This document shows, piece by piece, positions 5,915 to 5,971 of a stretch of DNA of 5,971 bases. The notes under the pieces were generated by a model. The model was not told where the DNA came from. It saw only the letters and a program-made list of their open reading frames with translations, and did no database searches. The stretch spans positions 1 through 5,971 of the forward strand of contig JAHEFC010000262.1 in NCBI GenBank assembly GCA_024640385.1, given 5' to 3'. How positions within the stretch are numbered: the first letter of the stretch is position 1; every line of letters starts with the position of its first letter. Position numbers and translations under genes: made by a program. The stretch is from Sphingobacteriales bacterium (lineage in GTDB: Bacteria > Bacteroidota > Bacteroidia > Chitinophagales > Chitinophagaceae).

Positions 5915-5971
5915 GTTTATCTAATGCATTAACCGGCTAGCACATTAACATACTAACACACTAATCAGGGT
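5915..5971 (+). repeat. Third copy of the repeat arm, running off the window
   Basis: From 5917 this copy matches the right arm of the upstream element (4255-4301) in the same orientation at 40 of 47 positions, and 30 of the first 32. The match to the reverse complement of the left arm extends 2 bp further left (GTTTATCT), so the copy is set to begin at 5915. It contains the palindrome TAATGCATTA (5922-5931) and two 16-bp units, TAACCGGCTAGCACAT (5930-5945) and TAACATACTAACACAC (5946-5961), then the start of a third, TAATCAGGGT. The sequence to its left (5844-5914) holds no gene. A short stretch there (AAATAGGGATCT) resembles part of the upstream spacer read on the other strand (AAATGGGAGATCT), so this may be the end of a decayed second element. 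Any partner arm further downstream would be out of view. Confidence 0.85.

Overview
The window reads as chromosomal DNA of a member of the Bacteroidota, most likely of the Chitinophagaceae or a close relative. The evidence is a YidC with the Bacteroidota-type insertase core, a secreted DUF4412/GLPGLI-like protein, a cytosolic TPR protein of a type common in the phylum, no clear Shine-Dalgarno sequences before the genes, and two exact matches to the Bacteroidota -7 promoter box TAnnTTTG. The placement comes from protein character and promoter style; no marker RNA is present.

Layout. (1) The window opens inside yidC (+), which lacks its 5' end and runs to 1436. (2) After 56 bp comes a secreted DUF4412/GLPGLI-like protein (1493-2149, +). 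(3) Converging on it with a 12-bp gap is a small secreted or membrane-anchored hypothetical protein (2162-2500, -), whose start I move to the first ATG. (4) A 169-bp divergent intergenic region leads to a 473-residue TPR-repeat protein (2670-4091, +). (5) The next 256-bp gap (4092-4347) is dominated by a 197-bp element: two 47-bp arms in inverted orientation (41/47 identical) around a 103-bp spacer. A likely promoter for the next gene follows directly. (6) A phosphosulfolactate synthase (ComA family, 4348-5121, +) and shikimate dehydrogenase AroE (5118-5843, +) overlap by ATGA. (7) Downstream of aroE a third copy of the repeat arm begins at 5915 and runs to the window edge.

How the genes relate. 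YidC inserts inner-membrane proteins, and the two secreted proteins beside it have no known link to that job. The ComA-family enzyme joins sulfite to phosphoenolpyruvate. In this phylum the obvious hypothesis is a link to sulfonate metabolism, perhaps sulfonolipids, but no other gene of such a pathway is in view. AroE belongs to the shikimate pathway, which also consumes phosphoenolpyruvate, and the overlap suggests the two proteins are made together. The most unusual part is the repeat family: copies lie on both sides of the comA-aroE pair, and each arm carries a degenerate 16-bp tandem repeat.

No rRNA, tRNA, CRISPR array, transposase or phage gene was seen. No gene-free stretch exceeds 256 bp.
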